From Candidatus Planktophila vernalis (GTDB lineage: Bacteria; Actinomycetota; Actinomycetes; Nanopelagicales; Nanopelagicaceae), in contig NZ_CP016776.1 in the NCBI RefSeq assembly GCF_002288185.1, positions 434,001-498,000 on the forward strand: a stretch of DNA of 64,000 bases, read 5' to 3'. The position numbers were made by a program, and so were the translations under genes. The notes under the pieces are model-generated. The model did no database searches. It was not told the origin of the DNA and was given only the letters and a program-made list of their open reading frames with translations. This document shows, in pieces, positions 9,077 through 17,972 of this stretch. Each line of letters begins with the position of its first letter. The stretch's first letter is position 1.

Positions 9077-10188
9077 GCCGAGAGCAGATTACTTCTGCAA
9101 AGCGCATCGTCATCAAGATTGGCTCATCCTCTCTCACCGGTAAAGCCGGTTCTGCGCTAGATGCTGATGCGGTCAATAAACTTGTTGATCTTGTTGCTGC
9201 ATGCAAAGCACGCGGATCTGAAGTAGTCGTAGTTTCCTCTGGTGCTATCGCTGCTGGCCTTGCTCCATTGGGATTAAGTACGCGTCCTAAGGATTTAGCA
9301 ACTCAGCAAGCTGCAGCATCAGTTGGCCAAGGCCTTTTGATTGCTCAATACACCCAAAGTTTTAATCGCCATTCAATTACTGCATCACAGGTATTGCTCA
9401 CTACTGAAGATGTTGTGCGCCGCTCTCATTACCAAAACGCCCAGCGCACCCTTTATCGCTTGCTGCAACTAGGAGTCGTTCCAATTATTAATGAGAATGA
9501 CACAGTTGGCACTGGCGAAATTCGCTTTGGCGATAATGATCGACTTGCTGCGTTAGTAGCACTTTTGATTAGTGCAGATTTATTGGTTCTAGTCTCTGAC
9601 ATTGACGCTCTTTACGATGCCCCACCAACACAGGCTGGTGCTAAGCGTATTCACGAAGTTACATCTGTTGCAGATATTGAAAATGAGACTCTAGGTGGTG
9701 CAGGATCTTCCGGAGTTGGCAGTGGGGGAATGGTTACTAAGGTTGAAGCTGCGCGCATTGCAACTTCTGCTGGTATCCCAATGCTGCTGACATCGCTAGA
9801 AGATGCTGATAAAACTTTGGCTGGTCAAGATTTTGGTACTCACTTTCACGCACACGCAAGCAAGACAACATCACGCCTACTATGGTTGGCGCATGCAACC
9901 AAACCACACGGTAAGTTAGTTTTAGATGCTGGCGCTGTGAAAGCAATTTTAGAGCGTGGTGTTTCATTGCTTCCTGCTGGTGTAACTGCAGTTGAAGGTG
10001 AATTTATTGCTGGCGATGCAATCGAATTAGTAGGACCAGATGGTGTTGTGATTGCGCGTGGTTTAGTTGCCTTTGATTCAGAAGATCTACCAAAGATGCT
10101 TGGCCGCTCTACAAAGGAACTTGCTGCAGAAATGGGCGCTGAATATGAGCGCGAGCTAGTTCATCGAGATGATTTAGTGCTGCTCTAA
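9073..10188 (+). CDS. proB: Glutamate 5-kinase
   Basis: ProB phosphorylates glutamate in the first step of proline synthesis. The 371-residue protein has an amino acid kinase domain ([13 protein letters not shown] at the start, [29 protein letters not shown]) and a C-terminal PUA domain from about residue 280 ([25 protein letters not shown]). GTG 9073 overlaps the obg stop by four bases, so translation is probably coupled. proA, its usual partner, lies 1.3 kb away, beyond an inserted dioxygenase gene. Confidence 0.96.
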   Translation: MSREQITSAKRIVIKIGSSSLTGKAGSALDADAVNKLVDLVAACKARGSEVVVVSSGAIAAGLAPLGLSTRPKDLATQQAAASVGQGLLIAQYTQSFNRHSITASQVLLTTEDVVRRSHYQNAQRTLYRLLQLGVVPIINENDTVGTGEIRFGDNDRLAALVALLISADLLVLVSDIDALYDAPPTQAGAKRIHEVTSVADIENETLGGAGSSGVGSGGMVTKVEAARIATSAGIPMLLTSLEDADKTLAGQDFGTHFHAHASKTTSRLLWLAHATKPHGKLVLDAGAVKAILERGVSLLPAGVTAVEGEFIAGDAIELVGPDGVVIARGLVAFDSEDLPKMLGRSTKELAAEMGAEYERELVHRDDLVLL

Positions 10189-10221
10189 ATAAGTTTAAAG
10201 CTTTTGCAGCAGACTTACCTC

Positions 10222-10251
10222 TTGCTTTTTTTGTGAGAAAGCCAATAACCT
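10222..10251 (+). promoter_or_regulatory. Candidate promoter of the IDO-like gene
   Basis: TTGCTT (10222-10227) and TAACCT (10246-10251) are separated by 18 bases. The predicted start near 10258 leaves a short leader with an AAAGAG ribosome site before ATG 10286. Confidence 0.4.
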
Positions 10252-10285
10252 AGCGCGCATTAATCACCCTTGAGAAAGAGTCGAC

Positions 10286-11446
10286 ATGAATCCTGTAAAA
10301 ATCGCTGATTATGGTCTATCTGAAGAGTTCGGCTATTTGCCACATTATGACCCAGCGCAACGACTCTCTCCTGGAAATGAGGAATGGGATCAGTTTGCTT
10401 TAGAAATCCCTAAGCTTTTGATGGGAAATGATTTCCGTAAGCGGGTGCAAGCTCTTCCAGATTTCAATGTTGCTGCGCTAAAAACACAGGCAGACAAATC
10501 ACGGGCAATGATGATTTTAAGTTATATCGGCCAGTCTTATCAGTGGAGTGATAATTCTCCGGCAACAACTTTTCCAAAAAAGCTAGCCTTACCTTGGCAT
10601 GAAGTTGGACTTTTAGTTGGCCGGCCTCCGATACTTTCTTATCAAAGTTATGCCTCTGATAACTGGAGACGCCTTGATCCCAGCGGTCCTATCGAGTGCG
10701 GAAATATCGCACTACTCCAATGCTTCCTTGGTGGTCAGGATGAAGAGTGGTTCATTTTGATTCATATTGATATTGAGAAGAAAGCTGGAAAGGCACTCAA
10801 GGCAATTGAACTGGCCCAAGCAAGTGTTGTGGATAATGATTCTGATTCACTTGAAAAAGCTTTGATTCAATTAAGGGATGCACTTCAATCGATGTATGAC
10901 GTTTTGTGTCGGATGCCAGAGCGCTGTGATCCATATGTTTATTTCCACCGAGTTCGCCCATATATTTTTGGTTGGAGAAATAATCCCTCACTTCCTAACG
11001 GCGTTGTATATGAGGGGGTGGATGCTTATGGTTCTAAGGGTCAAGTTTTTCGTGGTGAGACTGGCGCACAAAGTGCGATCATTCCGGCTATGGATGCAAT
11101 CCTTGGAATCACCCATGAGAAGGATGAACTCCGAGATTACTTAATGGAGATGCGCGGTTACATGCCTCCGATGCATGTGAAGTTCATTGAGGCCGTAGAA
11201 GCTGGCCCTTCTGTCCGAAATATGGTCACATCACTTGCCAATACAAAGTTGAAAACTATCTTTAATGAATGCGTCAGTATTGTTGGAGACTTTAGGGCTA
11301 AACATTTGGAATATGCAGGCACATATATCCATGCGCAAGCACAAGCCACTCCTGGAAATCCATCTGCAGTGGGGACCGGGGGAACACCATTCATGGTCTA
11401 TCTACGCAAGCACAGGGACGAGTCTAAGCAACAACTCATTAGTTAA
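10286..11446 (+). CDS. Indoleamine 2,3-dioxygenase family haem protein
   Basis: The 386-residue protein matches the IDO family, which opens the indole ring of tryptophan with O2 to give N-formylkynurenine. Family blocks in order are RCDPYVYFHRVRPYIFGW, GETGAQSAIIPAMDAILGI, YMPPMHVKFIEAVEAGPSVR, the predicted proximal haem ligand H340 in FRAKHLEYAGTYI, and the C-terminal GTGGTPFMVYLRKHRDE. It stands alone between proB and proA with its own promoter. No kynureninase, kynurenine formamidase or NAD genes are adjacent, so whether it serves tryptophan breakdown, NAD synthesis or another indole is open. Family assignment is strong; substrate is inferred. Confidence 0.87.
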   Translation: MNPVKIADYGLSEEFGYLPHYDPAQRLSPGNEEWDQFALEIPKLLMGNDFRKRVQALPDFNVAALKTQADKSRAMMILSYIGQSYQWSDNSPATTFPKKLALPWHEVGLLVGRPPILSYQSYASDNWRRLDPSGPIECGNIALLQCFLGGQDEEWFILIHIDIEKKAGKALKAIELAQASVVDNDSDSLEKALIQLRDALQSMYDVLCRMPERCDPYVYFHRVRPYIFGWRNNPSLPNGVVYEGVDAYGSKGQVFRGETGAQSAIIPAMDAILGITHEKDELRDYLMEMRGYMPPMHVKFIEAVEAGPSVRNMVTSLANTKLKTIFNECVSIVGDFRAKHLEYAGTYIHAQAQATPGNPSAVGTGGTPFMVYLRKHRDESKQQLIS

Positions 11447-11494
11447 CTGAGTAGCTGTCAGAATTATTCAATGCGAATAATGCCTGGCTCCCGA

Positions 11495-11500
11495 TAGGCT
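11495..11500 (+). promoter_or_regulatory. -10 box of proA, predicted leaderless
   Basis: TAGGCT ends seven bases before the proA ATG, and no ribosome binding site lies between them. A transcript starting from it would begin at or next to the start codon. Confidence 0.55.
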
Positions 11501-11507
11501 TTGCGTC

Positions 11508-12770
11508 ATGAGCGCAACGAAACTGGTCAATGGCCTGGCAGATACCGCACGCCTTGCTGCGCGTACATTGCACGCTGCAACTGGCGCTGAACGAAGTGCA
11601 GCCCTTAATGCAATTGCCGATGCTGTCCTAGCTCGTAGTTCTGAAATCCTTGCGGCCAACGAAGAAGATATGGTGCGCGCCAGAGCGGCAAAAATTAATG
11701 ATTCTTTACTTGATCGGCTTTTGCTTACACCTGCCAGAATTGAAGGAATCGCAAAGAGTGCACGAGAAGTAAGTAACTTGCCCGATCCACTTGGAATCAC
11801 ACTGCGGCACTCGACTTTGCCTAACGGAATCGATTTACAGCAAATCACAGTGCCATTTGGCGTTATTGGAATGGTTTATGAAGCTCGGCCAAATGTCACT
11901 ATTGATGCAGCTGCAATCTTGTTAATGTCGGGTAACGCAGCACTATTACGCGGTTCTTCAAGTGCTGCCTCTAGTAACCAGATTTTGGTTACTGTCATTC
12001 GAGATGCACTTAAGACGACGAAGATTTCCCCAGAAGTTGTGCAACTGGTTCCTTCTGGAGATCGTGACACTGTTACAGCTTTGCTTAACGCCCGCGGAAA
12101 AGTTGATCTTGTCATTCCACGTGGGAGTGCATCTCTGATTCGCGCCGTTGTTGATGAATCGCGCGTGCCAACAATTGAAACAGGTGCTGGCGTTTGCCAT
12201 GTCTATGTTGATGAGTTTGCAGATCTGTCTAAGGCTGTGCCTATCATTATTAACTCAAAAACCCAGCGCCCAAGTGTCTGTAATGCTGCCGAGACATTGT
12301 TAATACATGAATCTCTTGCTAAAGATTTTGCACCAATTGCCTTAAAAGCACTTCATGATGCAGGTGTAGTGCTTCATGGAGATGCGCGCACACTTGCATT
12401 GGCTGGATCAATTCCAATTACATTAGCGAATGAAGAAAATTTCTGCACGGAGTATGGAACTCTAGAGATGAACGTAGCAATCGTTGATTCTGTTGACGAT
12501 GCCAGCGCTCACATAGCCAAGTACGGAACTAAGCACACTGAAGCGATTCTTACTGAAAATAAAGCGAATGCTCAGAGATTTATTGCACTCAGTGATTGCG
12601 CCGCAGTCATGGTGAATACATCCACCCGATTTACAGATGGTGGCCAAATGGGATTTGGTGCAGAAATTGGAATTTCAAATCAAAAACTCCATGCCCGTGG
12701 GCCTATGGGTCTTGAAGCTATGACAACTACTACCTGGATTGTTACTGGAGACGGGCAAATTCGCAGTTAA
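11508..12770 (+). CDS. proA: Glutamate-5-semialdehyde dehydrogenase
   Basis: ProA reduces glutamyl-5-phosphate to the semialdehyde in proline synthesis, using NADPH. The 420-residue protein has the aldehyde-dehydrogenase fold, with PFGVIGMVYEARPNVT, LRGSSSAASSN, the catalytic cysteine C230 in ETGAGVCHVYVD, and a C-terminal FTDGGQMGFGAEIGISNQKLHARGP segment. It is separated from proB by the IDO-like gene but keeps its own promoter. The usual downstream nadD is absent; gatC follows instead. Confidence 0.96.
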   Translation: MSATKLVNGLADTARLAARTLHAATGAERSAALNAIADAVLARSSEILAANEEDMVRARAAKINDSLLDRLLLTPARIEGIAKSAREVSNLPDPLGITLRHSTLPNGIDLQQITVPFGVIGMVYEARPNVTIDAAAILLMSGNAALLRGSSSAASSNQILVTVIRDALKTTKISPEVVQLVPSGDRDTVTALLNARGKVDLVIPRGSASLIRAVVDESRVPTIETGAGVCHVYVDEFADLSKAVPIIINSKTQRPSVCNAAETLLIHESLAKDFAPIALKALHDAGVVLHGDARTLALAGSIPITLANEENFCTEYGTLEMNVAIVDSVDDASAHIAKYGTKHTEAILTENKANAQRFIALSDCAAVMVNTSTRFTDGGQMGFGAEIGISNQKLHARGPMGLEAMTTTTWIVTGDGQIRS

Positions 12771-12783
12771 GCGCGAAATTAAT

Positions 12784-12789
12784 TAGACT
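12784..12789 (+). promoter_or_regulatory. -10 box of gatCAB, predicted leaderless
   Basis: TAGACT ends six bases before the gatC ATG. There is no purine-rich ribosome site in the gap. Confidence 0.6.
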
Positions 12790-12795
12790 GACCCC

Positions 12796-13092
12796 ATGAC
12801 CAGCCTTTCCCGCGATGATGTAGCAAAGCTTGCTGGTCTTGCTCGCATTGAAATGAGCGATGAAGAGCTAGTTTCACTCTCTAATGAATTTACTGTCATC
12901 TTGGATGCAGTTGCTCGTGTTCAAGAAGTTGCTGGTGCTGATGTTGTTGCAACGTCGCACCCATTGCCACTTCGTAACGTTTTTCGCCCCGACGTAGTGA
13001 TTCCCTCACTTTCTCCAGCTGATGCACTCTCTGGTGCACCTGCTCAAGAAGAACAGCGCTTTCGCGTTCCTCAGATTTTGGGTGAAGAATGA
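12796..13092 (+). CDS. gatC: Asp/Glu-tRNA amidotransferase subunit C
   Basis: GatC is the small scaffold that wraps GatA and GatB in the transamidosome. The 98-residue protein starts [24 protein letters not shown] and ends with the [13 protein letters not shown] / [18 protein letters not shown] segments typical of the family. Its stop overlaps the gatA ATG by four bases. Confidence 0.94.
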   Translation: MTSLSRDDVAKLAGLARIEMSDEELVSLSNEFTVILDAVARVQEVAGADVVATSHPLPLRNVFRPDVVIPSLSPADALSGAPAQEEQRFRVPQILGEE

Positions 13093-14585
13093 TTCGCAAC
13101 TCAGCCTCAGAAATGGCTAGCAAGTTAGCTAGTGGAGAAGTTACTTCAGTTGCACTCACGCAAGCACACCTAGATCAGATCTCTGCAGTTGATAAAGACG
13201 TTCATGCTTTCTTACATGTCGATACGCAAGGCGCACTTGCTCAAGCTGCAGCCGTTGATGCAAAGCGTAAAAGTGGAGAGAAGCTCTCACCTTTAGCTGG
13301 AGTCCCACTTGCTCTTAAAGATGTGATGACGCAAAAAGGAATTCCAACAACGTGCGGCTCCAAGATTCTTGAAGGCTGGCGCCCACCATATGACTCAACT
13401 GTTGTAACAAATTTAAAGAAGAATGACATTATTATTTTAGGTAAGACAAATATGGATGAATTTGCAATGGGTTCATCCACCGAAAACTCAGCTTACGGTC
13501 CAACGCATAATCCTTGGGATTTAACTCGCATCCCTGGCGGTTCAGGTGGCGGATCAGCTGCAGCGTTGGCTGCATTTGAAGCACCACTTGCTATTGGAAC
13601 AGATACTGGTGGATCTATTCGCCAACCTGCAGCCGTAACCGGAACAGTGGGAGTCAAGCCAACGTATGGCGGCGTCTCTAGATATGGCCTTGTTGCTTTC
13701 TCTTCATCCCTTGATCAAGCAGGACCATGTGCTCGTACGGTCCTAGATGCTGCCCTGTTGCATGAAGCTATTGCAGGCCATGATCCAAAAGATTCAACTT
13801 CCATTAACGCTCCTGTTCCTGCAGTTGTTGCAGCGGCTAAGTCAGGAAATGTTAAGGGAATGAAAATTGGTGTTGTTAAGGAACTTAACGGTGATGGCTA
13901 CCAAAAGGGTGTGCGCACTCGTTTTGAAGAATCACTTGAATTACTTGCAGCTGCTGGTGCTGAAATCGTTGAAGTATCTGCGCCTAACTTTGAATATGCC
14001 CTTGCTGCCTATTACTTAATCGCACCATCTGAGTGTTCATCTAACCTAGCTCGCTTTGATGCAATGCGTTATGGCCTTCGCGTGGGTGATAACGATGGCG
14101 CATCTGCTGAATCAGTTATGAATTTAACCCGCGAGGTTGGTTTTGGTCGTGAAGTAAAGCGCCGCATAATTCTTGGAACATACGCTCTTTCATCCGGTTA
14201 CTACGATGCTTATTACGGCAGTGCGCAGAAAGTTCGCACGCTTATTACTCAAGACTTTAACAAGGCATTTGAAAAGGCAGATGTTTTGGTTTCACCAACA
14301 TGCCCAACAACAGCCTTTAAAATCGGTGAAAAGGCTAATGACCCCCTAGCTATGTATCTCAATGACATTGCAACAATTCCTGTAAACATGGCTGGTATTG
14401 GCGGAATGTCATTGCCTTCAGGTGTTGCAGAAGAAGACGGACTACCAGTTGGCTTCCAGATCATGTCGCCAGTTATGAAAGATGATCGTATGTATTCAGT
14501 AGGCGCAGCCCTTGAAGCAGCTTTGCTTTCAAAATGGGGAGCACCATTGCTTTCAACAATTCCAGCGTTAGCAGGTAGCAAATGA
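13089..14585 (+). CDS. gatA: Asp/Glu-tRNA amidotransferase subunit A
   Basis: GatA releases ammonia from glutamine for conversion of Glu-tRNA-Gln (and Asp-tRNA-Asn) to the amidated form. The 498-residue amidase-signature protein shows the Ser-cisSer-Lys triad: K77 in PLALKDV, cis-serine S152 in GGSGGGSA and nucleophile S176 in [12 protein letters not shown]. The spacings equal those of known GatA enzymes. The second serine of the usual GGSSGGS is glycine here. It overlaps both gatC and gatB by four bases. Confidence 0.97.
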   Translation: MIRNSASEMASKLASGEVTSVALTQAHLDQISAVDKDVHAFLHVDTQGALAQAAAVDAKRKSGEKLSPLAGVPLALKDVMTQKGIPTTCGSKILEGWRPPYDSTVVTNLKKNDIIILGKTNMDEFAMGSSTENSAYGPTHNPWDLTRIPGGSGGGSAAALAAFEAPLAIGTDTGGSIRQPAAVTGTVGVKPTYGGVSRYGLVAFSSSLDQAGPCARTVLDAALLHEAIAGHDPKDSTSINAPVPAVVAAAKSGNVKGMKIGVVKELNGDGYQKGVRTRFEESLELLAAAGAEIVEVSAPNFEYALAAYYLIAPSECSSNLARFDAMRYGLRVGDNDGASAESVMNLTREVGFGREVKRRIILGTYALSSGYYDAYYGSAQKVRTLITQDFNKAFEKADVLVSPTCPTTAFKIGEKANDPLAMYLNDIATIPVNMAGIGGMSLPSGVAEEDGLPVGFQIMSPVMKDDRMYSVGAALEAALLSKWGAPLLSTIPALAGSK

Positions 14586-16090
14586 GCCTGACATATGATG
14601 ATGTTGTAGCAAAGTATGAACCAGTACTGGGCCTTGAAGTTCACGTCGAACTCAATACAAACTCAAAGATGTTTTGTGGCTGTTCTACTATTTTCGGAGC
14701 TGAACCAAATACACAAACGTGCCCCGTTTGTTTAGCTCTGCCAGGTGCTCTGCCAACTGTTAATGAGAAGGCGATTGAATCAACGATCAAAATAGGTCTG
14801 GCTCTGAACTGCTCCATTGCGCCCTTTAGTCGCTTTGCTCGTAAAAACTATTTCTATCCAGATATGCCAAAGAACTTCCAGATTTCACAGTATGACGAGC
14901 CAATCTGCGTTAACGGCTATGTTGATGTTGAAATTGAAACTGATGAAGGTCCAAAGGTGTTCCGCATCGAAGTAGAGCGCGTTCACATGGAAGAAGACAC
15001 TGGAAAGTCTTTACACGTGGGTGGTGCTACTGGTCGCATTCATGGCGCAGAGTATTCACTTCTTGATTACAACCGTGCAGGAATCCCATTGGTTGAAATT
15101 GTGACCAAGATTGTTCCTGGCACAGGAAAATATGCCCCTGAGGTTGCAAAGGCATACGTTGCAGAGTTGCGTGACATCTTGCGCTCACTGGGTGTGAGTG
15201 ATGTGAAGATGGAGCAGGGATCACTTCGCTGCGATGCAAACGTTTCATTGCGCTTAATTGGCTCTGATGTTCTTGGAACTCGCTCTGAGACTAAAAACGT
15301 TAACTCACTTCGCTCTGTTGAGCGCGCAATTCGTGGCGAAATGATTCGCCATGCTGAACGTCTCAATAATGGAGAGCGCGTTGTACAAGAGACTCGTCAC
15401 TTCCAAGAAGACACCGGTTTAACTCGCTCTGGTCGCTCGAAAGAACAGGCAGAGGATTACCGTTATTTCCCAGAACCAGATTTAGTTCCAGTGGCACCAG
15501 ATGCTGCATGGATTGAACAACTTCGTGCAGCTTTGCCTGAGCGACCATCCATCCATCGCAAACGTTTGCAAGAACAATGGGCAGTTCCCGATAAAGAAAT
15601 GTCAGCGATGATTAACGCCGATGTATTAGATGTTGTTGAAGCAACTGTGGCACTGGGCGCTGAGCCTGCTAAAGCACGCAGCTGGTGGTTAGGTGAGATT
15701 TCTCGAATTGCTAATGAAAAAGATGTTGCAATTAAGGATCTACCTATTTCAGCTACAGATGTGGCTGAGATTGTGGCCCTTGTTAATACTGGAGATTTAA
15801 CAGATAAGTTAGCTCGCCAAGTTGTTGAAGGCGTTATTGCCGGAGAAGGAAAGCCAACAGCGGTTATTGCTGCGCGCGGAATTAAAGTTGTTAACGATGA
15901 TTCCGCATTGATGGCTGCAATCGAGCGGGCATGTGCTGGTCAACCTGAGACTGCGCAAAAGGTTCGCGATGGCCATTTACCAGCAGCTGGTGCATTAATT
16001 GGAATGGTTATGAAAGATACAAAGGGTCAAGCAGATGCAGCTAAAGTTCGTGCGCTTTTGTTAGCTCATCTTGGACAATCAGAAGGCTAG
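14582..16090 (+). CDS. gatB: Asp/Glu-tRNA amidotransferase subunit B
   Basis: GatB binds the mischarged tRNA, phosphorylates its side chain with ATP and receives ammonia from GatA. The 502-residue protein starts with [20 protein letters not shown], keeps zinc cysteines (CGCS and CPVC), has [18 protein letters not shown] and the [10 protein letters not shown] block, and ends with a GatB/YqeY tail domain. Its TAG stop (16088-16090) forms the first half of the -10 box of ilvD. Confidence 0.97.
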   Translation: MSLTYDDVVAKYEPVLGLEVHVELNTNSKMFCGCSTIFGAEPNTQTCPVCLALPGALPTVNEKAIESTIKIGLALNCSIAPFSRFARKNYFYPDMPKNFQISQYDEPICVNGYVDVEIETDEGPKVFRIEVERVHMEEDTGKSLHVGGATGRIHGAEYSLLDYNRAGIPLVEIVTKIVPGTGKYAPEVAKAYVAELRDILRSLGVSDVKMEQGSLRCDANVSLRLIGSDVLGTRSETKNVNSLRSVERAIRGEMIRHAERLNNGERVVQETRHFQEDTGLTRSGRSKEQAEDYRYFPEPDLVPVAPDAAWIEQLRAALPERPSIHRKRLQEQWAVPDKEMSAMINADVLDVVEATVALGAEPAKARSWWLGEISRIANEKDVAIKDLPISATDVAEIVALVNTGDLTDKLARQVVEGVIAGEGKPTAVIAARGIKVVNDDSALMAAIERACAGQPETAQKVRDGHLPAAGALIGMVMKDTKGQADAAKVRALLLAHLGQSEG

Positions 16091-16093
16091 ACT
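16088..16093 (+). promoter_or_regulatory. -10 box of ilvD overlapping the gatB stop, predicted leaderless
   Basis: TAGACT ends six bases before the ilvD ATG and includes the gatB stop codon TAG. No ribosome binding site is present. Confidence 0.58.
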
Positions 16094-16099
16094 GAGCAC

Positions 16100-17773
16100 A
16101 TGCCAAACATGAAGCCACGCTCAGGTGTTGTTACTGACGGATTAGAGCGCGCCCCTGCACGTGGAATGTTACGTGCAGTTGGTATGGGTGATGCTGATTG
16201 GGTTAAACCACAAATTGGTATTGCATCTTCATGGAATGAAATTACTCCCTGCAACTTATCTTTAGATCGCCTAGCAAAAGCGTCAAAGCAAGGAGTCCTA
16301 GAAGCAGGTGGATTCCCCATGCAATTTGGAACCATCTCAGTATCTGATGGAATTTCAATGGGCCACGAAGGAATGCACTTTTCACTAGTTTCTCGTGAAG
16401 TTATTGCAGACTCTGTTGAAGCAGTTATGCAGGCAGAGCGTTTAGATGGAATGGTTACTTTTGCTGGTTGCGATAAATCTCTTCCAGGAATGATGATGGC
16501 AGCAGCTCGTATCGATGTTGCAAGTGTTTTTGTTTATGCAGGTTCAACTCTGCCAGGTCAAGTTGATGGTAAAGATGTAACAATCATTGATGCCTTTGAA
16601 GCTGTTGGAGCATGTGCACGTGGATTAATCACCCAGGAGCGTGTGGATCAAATTGAACGTGCAATCTGTCCTGGTGAGGGTGCTTGTGGCGGAATGTATA
16701 CAGCAAACACCATGGCAAGTATTGGTGAAGCCATTGGGCTTTCACTTCCTGGTTCAGCTGCGCCTCCAGCTGTAGATCGCCGCCGAGATACTTATGCAAT
16801 TGCATCAGGTGCTGCGGTGGTTGAACTCATTCGTCAAGGAATCACCACACGCGATATTTTGACAAAGCAAGCATTTGAAAATGCGATCACAATATTGATG
16901 GCTTTAGGTGGTTCTACTAACGCGGTTCTTCACTTACTAGCAATTGCATATGAAGCCGAAGTAGATCTTGAGCTTAATGATTTCCACCGTATTGGATCCA
17001 AGGTTCCATTGCTGGGTGATCTCAAGCCTTTTGGCCGCTTTGTTATGAGTGATGTTGATAAAGTCGGTGGAATTCCAGTTGTGTTAAAGGGATTACTTGA
17101 TGCAGGCCTTCTTCATGGTGATGTTCTAACTGTCACAGGCAAAACAATGGCTGAGAATCTGAAAGATATTGCGCCGCCAGATCCAGATGGTCAGATTTTG
17201 CGTGCTATTTCATCTCCAATATCTACTGATATTGGAATTACTATTTTGGGTGGAACCCTTGCCAGCGATGGTGCAGTCTGTAAAACAGCGGGAATTGGCA
17301 TAGAAACTTTTGAAGGACCTGCGCGAGTGTTCGAGCGTGAACAAGCTGCAATGGATGCACTTGAAAATGGAACGATTCAAGCCGGTGATGTTGTTGTGAT
17401 TCGCTATGAGGGTCCAAAGGGTGGACCAGGTATGCGCGAGATGTTAATGATTACTGGTGCAATCAAAGGTGCAGGTCTTGGTAAATCAACTCTGCTTTTA
17501 ACAGATGGTCGCTTTTCTGGTGGATCAACTGGTTTGTGCGTCGGTCACGTTGCACCTGAAGCCGTTGATGGGGGACCGATTGCATTTATTAAGGATGGCG
17601 ATTTAGTGCGCATTGACATCACTAAGCGAACACTGGATTTGCTAGTGGACCCTAAGGAGCTTGAGGCTAGAAAAGTTGGCTGGAAGCCTTTGGGTCACAA
17701 ATACTCCCGCGGGGTCTTGGCTAAGTATTCAAAGCTGGTCGGATCTGCATCCAAAGGCGCGGTCTGCGAGTAA
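16100..17773 (+). CDS. ilvD: Dihydroxy-acid dehydratase
   Basis: IlvD dehydrates the dihydroxy acids in the third step of valine and isoleucine synthesis, using an iron-sulfur cluster. The 557-residue protein carries the cluster cysteines in [11 protein letters not shown] (C124) and [16 protein letters not shown] (C196), plus C-terminal [19 protein letters not shown]. It starts at ATG 16100 with no Shine-Dalgarno sequence. It is separated from ilvB by an attenuator region of about 200 bases, so ilvD and ilvBNC are probably controlled separately. Confidence 0.97.
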   Translation: MPNMKPRSGVVTDGLERAPARGMLRAVGMGDADWVKPQIGIASSWNEITPCNLSLDRLAKASKQGVLEAGGFPMQFGTISVSDGISMGHEGMHFSLVSREVIADSVEAVMQAERLDGMVTFAGCDKSLPGMMMAAARIDVASVFVYAGSTLPGQVDGKDVTIIDAFEAVGACARGLITQERVDQIERAICPGEGACGGMYTANTMASIGEAIGLSLPGSAAPPAVDRRRDTYAIASGAAVVELIRQGITTRDILTKQAFENAITILMALGGSTNAVLHLLAIAYEAEVDLELNDFHRIGSKVPLLGDLKPFGRFVMSDVDKVGGIPVVLKGLLDAGLLHGDVLTVTGKTMAENLKDIAPPDPDGQILRAISSPISTDIGITILGGTLASDGAVCKTAGIGIETFEGPARVFEREQAAMDALENGTIQAGDVVVIRYEGPKGGPGMREMLMITGAIKGAGLGKSTLLLTDGRFSGGSTGLCVGHVAPEAVDGGPIAFIKDGDLVRIDITKRTLDLLVDPKELEARKVGWKPLGHKYSRGVLAKYSKLVGSASKGAVCE

Positions 17774-17808
17774 AGCTGGCTCAAATTGTGAGATGTGCAT
17801 CTCATGCC

Positions 17809-17838
17809 TTGACTCTTATGCGTAATTCATTGGACAAT
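17809..17838 (+). promoter_or_regulatory. Promoter of the ilvBNC attenuator transcript
   Basis: TTGACT (17809-17814), an 18-base spacer and GACAAT (17833-17838) form a sigma-70-type promoter. The -10 box ends six bases before the leader peptide ATG, so RNA would start at or next to that codon. Confidence 0.65.
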
Positions 17839-17844
17839 ATCTCC

Positions 17845-17874
17845 ATGAGTACAACATTTGTGGTGGTGATTTAG
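17845..17874 (+). CDS. ilvBNC attenuator leader peptide MSTTFVVVI
   Basis: ATG-AGT-ACA-ACA-TTT-GTG-GTG-GTG-ATT-TAG encodes nine residues with three consecutive valines and an isoleucine, the end products of the pathway controlled. Ribosome stalling at these codons when Val-tRNA or Ile-tRNA is scarce would change folding of the downstream RNA. A pause hairpin and terminator follow in the expected order. Leader peptides of this kind are known for ilv operons in enteric bacteria and corynebacteria. No ribosome site precedes the ATG; the promoter position suggests leaderless translation. The threonines may add sensitivity to the isoleucine precursor, which is a guess. Confidence 0.88.
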   Translation: MSTTFVVVI

Positions 17875-17876
17875 CA

Positions 17877-17903
17877 GCGCGTGATCTAACGATGATCATG
17901 CGC
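17877..17903 (+). promoter_or_regulatory. Pause (1:2) hairpin of the ilv attenuator
   Basis: GCGCGTGATC (17877-17886) pairs with GATCATGCGC (17894-17903), ten pairs with one G-U, across a seven-base loop. It starts three bases after the leader stop codon. Alternatively CGCCGCC (17901-17907) can pair with the GGTGGTG of the valine codons (two G-U pairs), giving a competing fold. Confidence 0.75.
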
Positions 17904-17905
17904 CG

Positions 17906-17929
17906 CCCTCAGTTATCTGAGGGTTTTTT
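17906..17929 (+). terminator. Attenuator terminator before ilvB
   Basis: CCCTCAG (17906-17912) pairs with CTGAGGG (17917-17923) across TTAT, followed by six T (17924-17929). It lies 43 bases before the ilvB start and would end transcription when valine and isoleucine are plentiful. Confidence 0.92.
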
Positions 17930-17972
17930 CGTTTAACCACTTTAAATGCAAGGCAACGAAGGGAGAAGAACA

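Noticed and set aside
17946-17972. Earlier in-frame ATG for ilvB
   Set aside because: It lacks a ribosome site and adds nine residues that contain the GAAGGGAG sequence serving ATG 17973.
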